From the IMG/VR virus record IMGVR_UViG_3300032334_000488, positions 1 to 64,000 of that record: DNA of 64,000 bases. One strand, written 5' to 3'. The notes beneath the pieces were generated by a model that was not told where the DNA came from, did not search any database, and was given only the letters and a program-made list of their open reading frames with translations. Position numbers and translations under genes: made by a program. Source of the DNA: a virus. Every line of letters begins with the position of its first letter. Position 1 is the first letter of the stretch. Shown piece after piece: positions 26,114 to 33,771 of this stretch.

Positions 26114-26150
26114 CAAAAAATAGCCCCTAGCCCGATTAGGGGCTAGGGGC
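26114..26150 (-). terminator. rho-independent terminator, leftward
   Basis: GCCCCTAGCCC (26123-26133) and GGGCTAGGGGC (26140-26150) pair perfectly over 11 bp with a 6-base loop. On the minus strand it is followed by a T run (ATTTTTTGC). It ends the transcript of the genes upstream (26233 onward) and insulates the integrase. Confidence 0.85.
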
Positions 26151-26232
26151 GATAGTGACTGTGGGCTTAGGGAATCTGCTTATGTGCGCTTGAAGTAACT
26201 TCTACCAGCCCCAGATCAGGGCTGAAAGTTAG

Positions 26233-26463
26233 TTAGGGATAAAGAATCTCTTCCCAATCCGAATCTTCAAGATCAAGTAACTCGGTAGGCAGAACCTTCC
26301 AGCGATCATCGATCGCAATAAAGTCCTCATTGATAAACCAATCAACATCAACGCCCCACTCACCAATAAATAATTTAGCGGTGTAGGTGTTTCCATTCAT
26401 TGGAAACTCAATCAAGTGTTCTGATGCGGTGTTTGCGCTACTAACAATTACATGAGCGACCAT
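26233..26463 (-). CDS. small acidic protein, unknown
   Basis: 76 residues, acidic, with Trp-rich patches (GVDVDWFI, DSDWEEIL) and beta-like N-terminus. It precedes the terminator; no family recognised. Confidence 0.5.
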   Translation of the reverse strand: MVAHVIVSSANTASEHLIEFPMNGNTYTAKLFIGEWGVDVDWFINEDFIAIDDRWKVLPTELLDLEDSDWEEILYP

Positions 26464-26467
26464 TTAT

Positions 26468-26659
26468 TTATTTCTCCATTTCTATTTGTGTTGTTCGATA
26501 AGAGTTCCACTCATCGATTGTTTCTTGCTTCCATAGTGGTCGATTGCCGATCATGTGATCGGGGTCGGGAAGGGTGTTTCGCTTTCGATAGGTGTAGATC
26601 GTGTCGATCTTTAGCCCTGTTTGTTGCGCGATGTCGGTAGTAGTGAGCCAGTCCTTCAA
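26468..26659 (-). CDS. excisionase-like helix-turn-helix protein
   Basis: 63 residues with a MerR/AlpA/HTH_17-type fold: LTTTDIAQQTGLKIDTIYTY, then PDPDHMIGNRPLWKQETIDEW. Such small winged helix proteins act as excisionases or regulators beside integrases. The integrase gene follows one gene later, which favours that role. Confidence 0.75.
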   Translation of the reverse strand: MKDWLTTTDIAQQTGLKIDTIYTYRKRNTLPDPDHMIGNRPLWKQETIDEWNSYRTTQIEMEK

Positions 26660-27141
26660 TTCGATGCACCAGTTTTCTGTTTAGTTTCATTAGGTTTTTT
26701 TCCAATCGTAAACATTTTGAAATCGCCAAGCATTCGATCGAACCATAAATAAGGAAGATCGTTTTCAACATTGAAGTTGTAGTAATCAGCATCTTTGCGA
26801 TTTAAGTTGCTCTGATGAGATTGATGAAATGACGAATCACCTAACCACACAGGCACTTCGCATTCAGGTAGTAACGAATGAACGGCAACGAATCGATCGA
26901 GCATGGTGTCTTTGTAACCACGATCAATCCACTCTTTGCAGATTGCGATTCCGTATTCACACAGAAGTCGTTCATGTCCACGCCACATCTTTGTAGCAGG
27001 GTGATTAGTCCAGCCCTTAGTCTCACCACGCAACGCTTGAAGTATTTGCCACGCCTCTACTCGTTGCTTGCCTAATCGTTTGTAATCGAGTGCTTTAGCA
27101 GTCTCTACGAAGTCAGGGAAAGGTAAGAATGTATTAACCAT
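26656..27141 (-). CDS. pyrimidine-dimer DNA glycosylase-like protein (MSMEG_6728 family)
   Basis: 161 residues. The start MVNTF has an AGGTTAC ribosome binding site. The motifs FLPFPDFVETAKALDYKRLG, KQRVE, NHPATKMWRGHE and WLGDSSFHQSHQSNL match actinobacterial proteins related to T4 endonuclease V-type pyrimidine dimer glycosylases. It would repair UV damage, useful to a phage in surface waters. It overlaps the excisionase-like gene by four bases. Confidence 0.8.
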   Translation of the reverse strand: MVNTFLPFPDFVETAKALDYKRLGKQRVEAWQILQALRGETKGWTNHPATKMWRGHERLLCEYGIAICKEWIDRGYKDTMLDRFVAVHSLLPECEVPVWLGDSSFHQSHQSNLNRKDADYYNFNVENDLPYLWFDRMLGDFKMFTIGKKPNETKQKTGASN

Positions 27142-27313
27142 TTGTAACCTCATCTAGTGTGTGCTTGATGAAATCATCGATTACTTCCCACATAGTGTCA
27201 TTGGTAGTAAGCCATTCTCTGATCTTTGCCCACTCATCGTCAGTAAGTACTCTCCCTACTAGTTGAGTTGCTTCTTCACGAGTAAATAGCACGATGTCAT
27301 TTGGATTAAGCAT
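27134..27313 (-). CDS. unknown small protein
   Basis: 59 residues starting MLNPND with an AAGGGAC ribosome binding site. Helical and acidic (TREEATQLVG, TDDEWAKI). Overlaps the glycosylase start and the 53-residue gene upstream. Confidence 0.5.
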   Translation of the reverse strand: MLNPNDIVLFTREEATQLVGRVLTDDEWAKIREWLTTNDTMWEVIDDFIKHTLDEVTNG

Positions 27314-27467
27314 TAGTTGTCCCTTCATAGTCCCAGTTTGATTTAACCCAGTTAAGTGCAGATAACCAATTAGTTAGATTTTCTTTGCCGAGATAAGGAA
27401 ACTCATTGGCTTTTAGTTCATGTTCGATGAACGCAATTTCGTAATTGATGTCCTCAATAGTTTTCAT
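27306..27467 (-). CDS. 53-residue protein, unknown
   Basis: Open from ATG 27467 (GGAGATCA ribosome binding site) to TAA, overlapping the next gene by 8 bases. Helical, with aromatic repeats (LTNWLSALNWVKSNW). Too short for the usual cut-off but coupled and conserved in layout. Confidence 0.45.
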   Translation of the reverse strand: MKTIEDINYEIAFIEHELKANEFPYLGKENLTNWLSALNWVKSNWDYEGTTNA

Positions 27468-27589
27468 TACTGATCTCCATTCATGTCGTTATCGTGATCG
27501 ATGATGATTACCTCTATGTCACTAGGGCAACGAGTTACTTCTGCAACGCCACCATTGACCTCTATTACTACCTGATTTTTTGCATACAT
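27467..27589 (-). CDS. 40-residue beta-strand protein
   Basis: MYAKNQVVIEVNGGVAEVTR..., the short VxVxGGVAxV type of protein widespread in phages. Its stop overlaps the next ATG (TAATG). Function unknown. Confidence 0.5.
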   Translation of the reverse strand: MYAKNQVVIEVNGGVAEVTRCPSDIEVIIIDHDNDMNGDQ

Positions 27590-27591
27590 AA

Positions 27592-28008
27592 CTACAACGC
27601 CCTTTCTTGAATGTGTTGTGCATGAAGATCACACAAGATACTTCCTTTATCGTCACCTCTTGCATACCCTTCATACTTACAGATTTCGCAAGTGTGAACA
27701 GAACAACGATACTTTCCGTCAGTACCGATCTTTAATTCTTCGGGAGTATCCCAACCACAAAAATCGCACTCCAATCGTTTGCCGTCTAGTTTTTGATTCT
27801 CTAGCAAGCGTTCAAGTCGTGCAATCTTTCTTTCTAATTCAAGATTAGTAAGAGTAGTTCCATGTTCTTTGGGAGGTTTAATTCCTAACTTCTCACACTC
27901 TTCTACAAGTGTTTCTCGATACTCCTGTGCATAACGCAGAGATAGTCGTTGCTTTGCACGAGAGACTGCTTTGTTACGAAGTTTTTTATCTTGTTCGTTT
28001 AGTTCCAT
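27592..28008 (-). CDS. coiled-coil zinc-finger protein, unknown
   Basis: 138 residues. The first 80 are a charged coiled coil (RKIARLERLLEN). C-terminal CDFCGW and CEICKYEG pairs form a zinc ribbon. Starts at the WhiB stop with one-base overlap. It may partner the WhiB regulator. Confidence 0.55.
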   Translation of the reverse strand: MELNEQDKKLRNKAVSRAKQRLSLRYAQEYRETLVEECEKLGIKPPKEHGTTLTNLELERKIARLERLLENQKLDGKRLECDFCGWDTPEELKIGTDGKYRCSVHTCEICKYEGYARGDDKGSILCDLHAQHIQERAL

Positions 28009-28283
28009 TAGTATTCTCCAATCACAGACACATACTGACGATACTTTCGATTCTCTCTACGGCGTAGCAACGCTCTCTCGTGATCTGTTAGACCACCGAA
28101 GATGCCGTACTGAACACCATTCTCTAGTGCGAATGTCAGACACTTATTCTTTGTGACCGCATCGCATTGACCACAGATTGATTTCGCTTCTCGAATCTTT
28201 TCATGCTCTGTTGGGTCAGGAAAAAAGATTTCAGGGTCGATACCTTTTGTCTGACATGGTGCATTGATAATCTCAATTTTCAT
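28008..28283 (-). CDS. whiB: second WhiB-like regulator
   Basis: 91 residues with C10, C37, C40 and C48 and the turn YGIFGGLTDHER. The last two cysteines are seven residues apart (C-x2-C-x7-C) instead of the usual five. It would bind an iron-sulphur cluster and act on host transcription. Leftward operon member, different from the WhiB at 9592-9933. Confidence 0.85.
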   Translation of the reverse strand: MKIEIINAPCQTKGIDPEIFFPDPTEHEKIREAKSICGQCDAVTKNKCLTFALENGVQYGIFGGLTDHERALLRRRENRKYRQYVSVIGEY

Positions 28284-28614
28284 CTGTACTCCGATCTTTG
28301 TACTGCTCAGGATTTGCGATCACATAATTAACGAACGAGTCCATGACATTTGTTAAGTCCTCAGGTTCTAACTCTGCATACTTCAAAAGAATCTCGATCA
28401 TGTGCAGGAATCCCCAAATAAGCATTTCGGGTTCGATCTCTTTATCTTCCATAACAGAGTTCAAGTGTTCATTGGCTAGATACTCTTTTACCTCTTGCGG
28501 AAGGCTATCTTTGCGATCAGAATCTACTTTGAATCCACGAACGATCTTTAGAAACTCGTTAGCGATCGTGATCGATTTAATTAAATCAGTTTGGTGTGAT
28601 GATAGTTCAGCCAT
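28273..28614 (-). CDS. unknown helical acidic protein
   Basis: 113 residues, all-helical by composition, acidic. It overlaps its neighbours by about 10 bases on both sides, so it is translationally coupled to WhiB. No family recognised. Confidence 0.5.
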   Translation of the reverse strand: MAELSSHQTDLIKSITIANEFLKIVRGFKVDSDRKDSLPQEVKEYLANEHLNSVMEDKEIEPEMLIWGFLHMIEILLKYAELEPEDLTNVMDSFVNYVIANPEQYKDRSTDEN

Positions 28615-28840
28615 TTAATTTCTCCTTTAATTGATTGAGGTGTTCCATGTCTTTTTCGTACCCTTTAATCATGTGACTTTCTACTTTACGAATGATCTCT
28701 CGTGACACTCCGTAACGACCTGCAACGCTTGCTAACGATTCACCATTTATTCGTGATGAAAGAATGTCGTAGAGTTCGCCTAAAGTAAATGGGTGTATTT
28801 TTGATTTGATTTTGTTGAAGTTTTTATTGTTTGAAAGCAT
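28607..28840 (-). CDS. small helix-turn-helix regulator
   Basis: 77 residues. Basic N-terminus followed by ESLASVAGRYGVSREIIRKV, a typical HTH with recognition helix, then a coiled helix. It is a candidate regulator of the leftward operon or of lysis-lysogeny, lying directly after the 28.84-28.99 kb structured gap. Confidence 0.65.
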   Translation of the reverse strand: MLSNNKNFNKIKSKIHPFTLGELYDILSSRINGESLASVAGRYGVSREIIRKVESHMIKGYEKDMEHLNQLKEKLNG

Positions 28841-28864
28841 TTGTAATCCTCTCTAGGTTATGGA

Positions 28865-28983
28865 ATCGAGTAGGGGCAGGTACGACTACGCCGTAACTAT
28901 CGAATGCGATCATGATCGCCCTTAGCAGGTAAGGAAGGGGAAATGATTAACCCCTATGAACCCTGCGTTGACCCCTACTCGAT
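28865..28983. repeat. 12-bp inverted repeat with internal 14-bp palindrome
   Basis: ATCGAGTAGGGG (28865-28876) and CCCCTACTCGAT (28972-28983) are perfect complements framing a 147-base gap. Inside is the perfect palindrome GCGATCATGATCGC (28906-28919). The gap contains no gene I can support. Confidence 0.7.
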
Positions 28984-28987
28984 AAAG

Positions 28988-29155
28988 TTATTTTCTTATT
29001 ACTTTCTGAACACAGTTAAAGCAGAACCACAACACATTCTGACCGCTTGAATCAGTTATGTATTTACCTGATGAAGTAACTTCATCATTGTTGCAATCAT
29101 CGCAATTAGTTAGTTCGTGAGGTTGTACTTCACGAATGATCTGTGCGTATCCCAT
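28988..29155 (-). CDS. 55-residue zinc-finger protein
   Basis: CDDC and CFNC pairs, 25-30 residues apart. Start ATG at 29155 follows the previous gene closely. Codons carry the 17-bp palindrome GATGAAGTAACTTCATC (29070-29086). Function unknown. Confidence 0.5.
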   Translation of the reverse strand: MGYAQIIREVQPHELTNCDDCNNDEVTSSGKYITDSSGQNVLWFCFNCVQKVIRK

Positions 29156-29157
29156 TG

Positions 29158-29343
29158 TTACACCTCTTCAATCTTCCCAGTTTGTTTGTACAACGCTTGT
29201 GCGAGTCTTGTTCCTTTTCTAACTCTTGGAGTTGCAGTTGACTTTACATCGCACCATACGAATCCCTCTTGGTGTCTAGTGATCTGACCAAGTATCTCGA
29301 ACCATTGTTCATCGACCTCAGCAGTTATTGTGTATTTAGCCAT
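29158..29343 (-). CDS. unknown small protein
   Basis: 61 residues, beta-rich N-terminal half (AKYTITAEVDEQWFEILG) followed by a basic helix. No family recognised. Confidence 0.45.
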   Translation of the reverse strand: MAKYTITAEVDEQWFEILGQITRHQEGFVWCDVKSTATPRVRKGTRLAQALYKQTGKIEEV

Positions 29344-29346
29344 GAG

Positions 29347-29496
29347 TTATCTCCCCTGCAAACAAGGTTCACAGATTAAGTATCCTTCTTTTGCATACAT
29401 TTCATTGACATCGTGCTGATCTCCACACTCGAAACAATCTCGAATGTGACGATACTTTTTGTCTAACAGTTTTGATTGTCTAAGAGTTATTGGCAT
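29347..29496 (-). CDS. 49-residue zinc-finger protein
   Basis: MPITLRQSKLLDKKYRHIRD then CFEC and CEPC. Start overlaps the upstream coding region. One of a series of Cys-pair micro-proteins in the block. Confidence 0.5.
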   Translation of the reverse strand: MPITLRQSKLLDKKYRHIRDCFECGDQHDVNEMYAKEGYLICEPCLQGR

Positions 29497-29713
29497 CTAA
29501 ATCTCCTTCATCTAGCATTTTTGCATTCTGCCAAACAGTATCGTTGACATGACCCACACAGACATCGAGTGCATCATCACAGATGTTAATAGCATCGTCT
29601 GACAGTTCCTCGAAGTCTCTCGAATCCCACCAAGTAACTACGAGTGTCTCATCGAGTGCATTCCCATAGTTGCGTTGCAGAATCTCGATCGTCTCTTTTA
29701 CAGTTGCGATCAT
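29480..29713 (-). CDS. unknown acidic protein
   Basis: 77 residues, acidic and helical (DDAINICDDALDVC). Its start overlaps the upstream 56-residue gene (ATG 29713 within TGA). No family recognised. Confidence 0.5.
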   Translation of the reverse strand: MIATVKETIEILQRNYGNALDETLVVTWWDSRDFEELSDDAINICDDALDVCVGHVNDTVWQNAKMLDEGDLDANNS

Positions 29714-29880
29714 TTATTTTCTCCTGTCACTTCATCGATCATCTTTGTACATGAGCCATAGCCCAACCAGTTGCCACCCTCGCCTACATAGCAGACATCA
29801 CGAGTTGCATAAGTAAATAACGACAACACAATAAGTGCAGGAATGATTACCAGCACAATCCAACCTCTACGAGTTAACAA
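29710..29880 (-). CDS. 56-residue single-pass membrane protein
   Basis: TTG start with a GGAGATG ribosome binding site. A hydrophobic helix (WIVLVIIPALIVLSLF) follows two Arg, then an outer segment with two Cys. A small phage membrane protein of unknown role. Confidence 0.5.
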   Translation of the reverse strand: MLTRRGWIVLVIIPALIVLSLFTYATRDVCYVGEGGNWLGYGSCTKMIDEVTGENK

Positions 29881-30357
29881 TTAAGCATCTCCATTCTGTT
29901 TAGCCATTCGGTATTTCCATGAGTTACTAGCGATGTGAGTACGGATTCTGTGACACTTACCGCAACGAACATCGCACTTTGCGATTTCGTTTTCTAGTTT
30001 CTTGATTGTCATGCCAGTCAGCATGAATGCGTGAGCGATGTTGTAACGCTTCTTTGCGCCTCGTACATGGTCGAAGTCGAGTGCCAGTACATCTCTCTCG
30101 CCACAGTCAACGCATGGATTAGATTTCAAGTGATTGTAAATCCATTCCTTGATCTCTTTTCTTCGCTTCAAGTGCCACTCGACTTTGTAAGAATCTTCAC
30201 AAGGTATGCAGTATGAAGTAACTCCCGACTTAGTTTTTGCAGATCGAAACTCACTTAAGTACTTTAATGAGTCACACCGCTTGCACTCCTTGATTCCGAT
30301 AGCAAGAAAGTTTTCTCGCTCAATAGTCTTTGCAGACTTTCGGTTTCTAGTTGTCAC
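29881..30357 (-). CDS. HNH endonuclease
   Basis: 158 residues. N-terminal zinc pair (CKRC, CIPC). The HNH-type core reads NPCVDCGERDVLALDFDHV and CDVRCGKCHRIRTH, a zinc-coordinated beta-beta-alpha-Me fold. Likely a homing or packaging-type nuclease embedded in the accessory operon. Confidence 0.8.
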   Translation of the reverse strand: MTTRNRKSAKTIERENFLAIGIKECKRCDSLKYLSEFRSAKTKSGVTSYCIPCEDSYKVEWHLKRRKEIKEWIYNHLKSNPCVDCGERDVLALDFDHVRGAKKRYNIAHAFMLTGMTIKKLENEIAKCDVRCGKCHRIRTHIASNSWKYRMAKQNGDA

Positions 30358-31058
30358 GCAATCTCCTTCTTGTATAAGCGACTAAGTGGAAGTGTTTTGT
30401 ATTTCAGATCGTGATGATTAGAAGGTGTCACATAAGCGACAATAAATCGTGACCCAGTTGTGTCAACGATTACGCCTTTACGCAAGCGACCATGACCCTG
30501 AATGAATACCTGATCGTTGATTACGGCGTTGTATGGAACGAAGTCACTCATGTTTGATGCGTAAGTCATTCGCTCAGTAGAGATCGAGATTAGTTGATCT
30601 TGAATCGCAACGATCTTTGCTTCAAGATCGATTCGCTTCTTTGCGAGTTTGATTGTTTTCTCGATCTTGTCTGATGTGTGACTGCCACAGATAATTGCGT
30701 GTTCACTATTCCAGTTCAACGGCTTATCTGTGTGTTGTCCGTCAATACGCCAAGCCCATGCAAGAAAGATCGTATTGAATTGCAGATCACCACGAGATTT
30801 AATCTCTGATGCAGGTGCAGAATTAGGAAATGTGTTTCCGTTTACATCGAAGATGTCACACCACACATGATGAATGCCTTGCACAATGATTGAATGACCT
30901 TTGTACTCGATCTCTTGATAGGTATTAGGTAATTGCTTTAGTTCAATCACATGATCGAATCTCTTGTTACGCAACCATGTTGAGTAGTGCGTACTACCTT
31001 GATAGTTCTTGTAGTACTTATCTTGAATCTCTACGAATCGATCTAGGAAGTAACTCAT
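30354..31058 (-). CDS. unknown protein
   Basis: 234 residues, mixed fold; overlaps the HNH gene by four bases. Middle segment WRIDGQHTDKPLNWNSEHAI is unusual. C-terminal segment resembles a small beta barrel (GRLRKGVIVDTTGSRFIVAY). Probably cooperates with the upstream 205-residue protein; function unknown. Confidence 0.5.
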   Translation of the reverse strand: MSYFLDRFVEIQDKYYKNYQGSTHYSTWLRNKRFDHVIELKQLPNTYQEIEYKGHSIIVQGIHHVWCDIFDVNGNTFPNSAPASEIKSRGDLQFNTIFLAWAWRIDGQHTDKPLNWNSEHAIICGSHTSDKIEKTIKLAKKRIDLEAKIVAIQDQLISISTERMTYASNMSDFVPYNAVINDQVFIQGHGRLRKGVIVDTTGSRFIVAYVTPSNHHDLKYKTLPLSRLYKKEIA

Positions 31059-31676
31059 TTATGCCACCATGTCCTGTGCTTCGAGAACCTTCTCGATTAG
31101 TGATTGAAGAGTGCGTACATCGATGTAGCAACCACCACTTAATTTGATTTCGCCATTCTCTTGACGGCGATTGCGAATCTCGAAATCAAGTTTGTCTGCA
31201 CGACTACCGATGATTGATCGAAGAGATTCTTTTACTGCATCAATAGATCGTTGAGCGTTTGCTTGTTCGATCTTCTCTAGTTGTTCCTTCGCTTCGCGCT
31301 CTGCCTTCCATTGAGCCTCACGAGCCTTCTCTTCGGCTTCTTCTTTAGTCCAGCGAGTTTCAAGAGTTGCGTAGTCAGCAACGATGTCCTGCGCTCTTGC
31401 AATCCAGTAGATGTCACCCTGTGTAGTTCCAGCCCAATCAGAAGATTTGACTAGATAACCGACTGAACGACTTCCCTTAGGTGCAGAAGTAAATTGTGCA
31501 TCAGAAGGATTATCTGATCGATACACCTTGTATTCGTATTTTTCTAGTGACACTAACTCTGCGTTAGCAACGGCTCTGCGTTGTACACGATCAGGATTCT
31601 TTTTATCTTGTGATGAATAATCCCATGAAGGAATAACGCCGTACTTAATACCAATTTGTAGTTCTGCTGATTTCAT
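31059..31676 (-). CDS. unknown protein with long charged coiled coil
   Basis: 205 residues. N-terminal beta segment, then a coiled coil from about residue 108 (KEEAEEKAREAQWKAEREAK). Adjacent to the MoxR/VWA pair and the only large coiled coil in the block, it may be their substrate or adaptor; this is inference. Confidence 0.5.
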   Translation of the reverse strand: MKSAELQIGIKYGVIPSWDYSSQDKKNPDRVQRRAVANAELVSLEKYEYKVYRSDNPSDAQFTSAPKGSRSVGYLVKSSDWAGTTQGDIYWIARAQDIVADYATLETRWTKEEAEEKAREAQWKAEREAKEQLEKIEQANAQRSIDAVKESLRSIIGSRADKLDFEIRNRRQENGEIKLSGGCYIDVRTLQSLIEKVLEAQDMVA

Positions 31677-31710
31677 TTATTAGTTTCTCCTTAGTTGTAA
31701 TTGTTTAAGT

Positions 31711-31750
31711 GGTGTGGTGCGCCAGCCTTCCACGAATAACGCACCACACC
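31711..31750 (-). promoter_or_regulatory. 11-bp perfect stem-loop between VWA gene and coiled-coil gene
   Basis: GGTGTGGTGCG (31711-31721) and CGCACCACACC (31740-31750) with an 18-base loop. A smaller GTCAC/GTGAC stem lies at 31753-31769. Positioned in the leader of 31059-31676, it may attenuate or stabilise the transcript downstream of the VWA gene. Confidence 0.55.
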
Positions 31751-31771
31751 GAGTCACCTAGAGAGTGACAG

Positions 31772-33769
31772 TTAGTTGTTTACAAGACGGCGAGAGATCG
31801 CGTACTTCACGATTGATTTCGCCATGTAAACAAGATCGAATGGATTACGAATTACAGAAGCGATTTCGCAATAGTGCGATGTCTGATCTGTAAGAGGTTG
31901 CACCGCTTCTCCGTTTTCAGGAATGTAAGCGAATGCAGTAAGCACACCAGCACGAGCCATGCGCTTGATAGTTTCGTGATTAGCATCTTGATTGCCCGAC
32001 CATTCTCCGTCAGTAATTGCGAAGAAGATTCGTACAGGTTTCTCAGTTTCAGCAAGCAATTTAGTTGCGTACTTAATTGCTTGATCTGCTGATGTACCGC
32101 CACCAGTACCAGCATCACGAATCGTGTTACCGACACGATCAGTTGCACGATAGAGAGTGTTTGCATGATCGTTGAAAGTGATAACAGTTGTATTTGCACT
32201 AACGCGATCAAGTGCCTTCTTAATTGCGTACATGGCTTTGTATGCACTAGAGGCTTTGTGTCCTGACATTGAACCTGAGTTGTCTAACAAGATCACGCAT
32301 TCAATCTCAGTCGCATCTTCACGACCCTCATTCCATTGATCGAATACAGTATCGAGATCATCGCCACGTAAATAACGATGTGCAGATAAACGACCTTGTG
32401 ACTCGTACTTATCCCATGCAGGGTCGAACGATGCTCTCAATCGCTCTAACTCACGACCGAATGACAACGATGCTTGAAATGTATTTGCATCAGGTGCTAA
32501 GTCGTGAAAGCGATCTAGTTCAGGTTCTTTTGAGTTGTTAGTAGCAAGAGAAGGTAAGCCACCAATCTGTCGCAAGATGTCGTTGATTTCAGTTTCATTA
32601 GAATCAAGAATGTTTTCTAATAGATCACCAATCAATGTGTCGATCATTTCGCCAGCAGAATTACCAGCAGAATCAGAAGAAGAAGGCGAATCAAAATCTT
32701 GATCTGAATCCTGATCTGAATCTGTATCATCGAAATCGAAATCGATGTCGTTGATGTCAACATCGATAACAGGTTTTGATTTCAGTTGTTCAGCCAGTTG
32801 TGCATCATCTTCTTTGTCGAGTTGTTGTGATCGATCACGATCTTTTTCTTGCTTCTTTGGTGGAACAGGTCGTGAGTTTGCAGAGGATTCCAAGCCCTCT
32901 TGTGGTCGCTTGCCATGACCGAATGGGTCATTGATGCGAACGATTACATCGCCCTCTTCACCAGCCTGTGCAGGGCGCACAGAGCCATTCTCGCCACTAC
33001 CTGAACCATTACCTGAGCCATTACCTTTTGGAAGTAACTCGTTAAATCGCGCAATTAGTTCCTTTCCTTTTTCAGTATCAGCAGGGAATAGAAGAGTGCG
33101 GTATTCATCGACTACTGCACAGATTTCATCGATCTGATCTTGATGAGGATAGGCGTTACGAGATTGCGCTCTTAACTCCACAGGTAAGTATCTACGACCA
33201 CGCAATAGCGGATAAGAGTTAGTGAATGCCTCTTTGTTATCAACGAAGTGAATCAAGATTGTGGCAGTAAACCAATCAATCGTTGACGGATACTTTGAGG
33301 TAAAGAGAGTTTCGATTCTCTGATCTTCTAGTGCGTTGTATGCGGTGAAGTAATTGTTATCTCGTACATAATCGAAGAGTTCTGAACCCTCACGAGATGT
33401 GTAGAGAATGTGGCTGATCTCGTGAAGATCAAGCCCCTTGATACCAGCGATTGATTTAGCATCGTTGAGATCACCGATAGTGCGAGAGTTGAAAGTAACC
33501 GATGATGCACCTGACCAAGCAGGTGCTTCCATTGGTGAGTTCTCGACAGTCACAGTCACTTTGCGAAATGTGAATGCAGAATTAACACGACCGAAGAATT
33601 GTGTGAATCGTTCTAGTCGTTGCTTCTTCTCTTCTGCTTTCAACAGTTGTGATCGTAGTGACTCACGAGTCTCACCGAGAATGTCGAGTTCCCATTCTGC
33701 GACTGCATCGTTGTAATCCATTGTTACTCCATTTCGTTTACATGACGGACAATTACCACAAGCACACAT
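31772..33769 (-). CDS. VWA-domain protein with putative metallopeptidase domain (CobT/DUF2201-like)
   Basis: 665 residues. Near residue 115 is LHEISH (HEXXH, H116, E117, H120), with a possible third ligand in NALEDQRIE. The middle is a long acidic, low-complexity linker (DxDSDQDSDQ type, about residues 325-360). The C-terminal part is a von Willebrand A domain with a MIDAS motif, LLDNSGSMSG. It pairs with the MoxR-type ATPase upstream, an arrangement like CobS/CobT. Start is uncertain: M33769 adds CACGNCPSC, but MDYNDA (33721) has the better GGAG ribosome binding site. Confidence 0.85.
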   Translation of the reverse strand: MCACGNCPSCKRNGVTMDYNDAVAEWELDILGETRESLRSQLLKAEEKKQRLERFTQFFGRVNSAFTFRKVTVTVENSPMEAPAWSGASSVTFNSRTIGDLNDAKSIAGIKGLDLHEISHILYTSREGSELFDYVRDNNYFTAYNALEDQRIETLFTSKYPSTIDWFTATILIHFVDNKEAFTNSYPLLRGRRYLPVELRAQSRNAYPHQDQIDEICAVVDEYRTLLFPADTEKGKELIARFNELLPKGNGSGNGSGSGENGSVRPAQAGEEGDVIVRINDPFGHGKRPQEGLESSANSRPVPPKKQEKDRDRSQQLDKEDDAQLAEQLKSKPVIDVDINDIDFDFDDTDSDQDSDQDFDSPSSSDSAGNSAGEMIDTLIGDLLENILDSNETEINDILRQIGGLPSLATNNSKEPELDRFHDLAPDANTFQASLSFGRELERLRASFDPAWDKYESQGRLSAHRYLRGDDLDTVFDQWNEGREDATEIECVILLDNSGSMSGHKASSAYKAMYAIKKALDRVSANTTVITFNDHANTLYRATDRVGNTIRDAGTGGGTSADQAIKYATKLLAETEKPVRIFFAITDGEWSGNQDANHETIKRMARAGVLTAFAYIPENGEAVQPLTDQTSHYCEIASVIRNPFDLVYMAKSIVKYAISRRLVNN

Positions 33770-33771
33770 TG

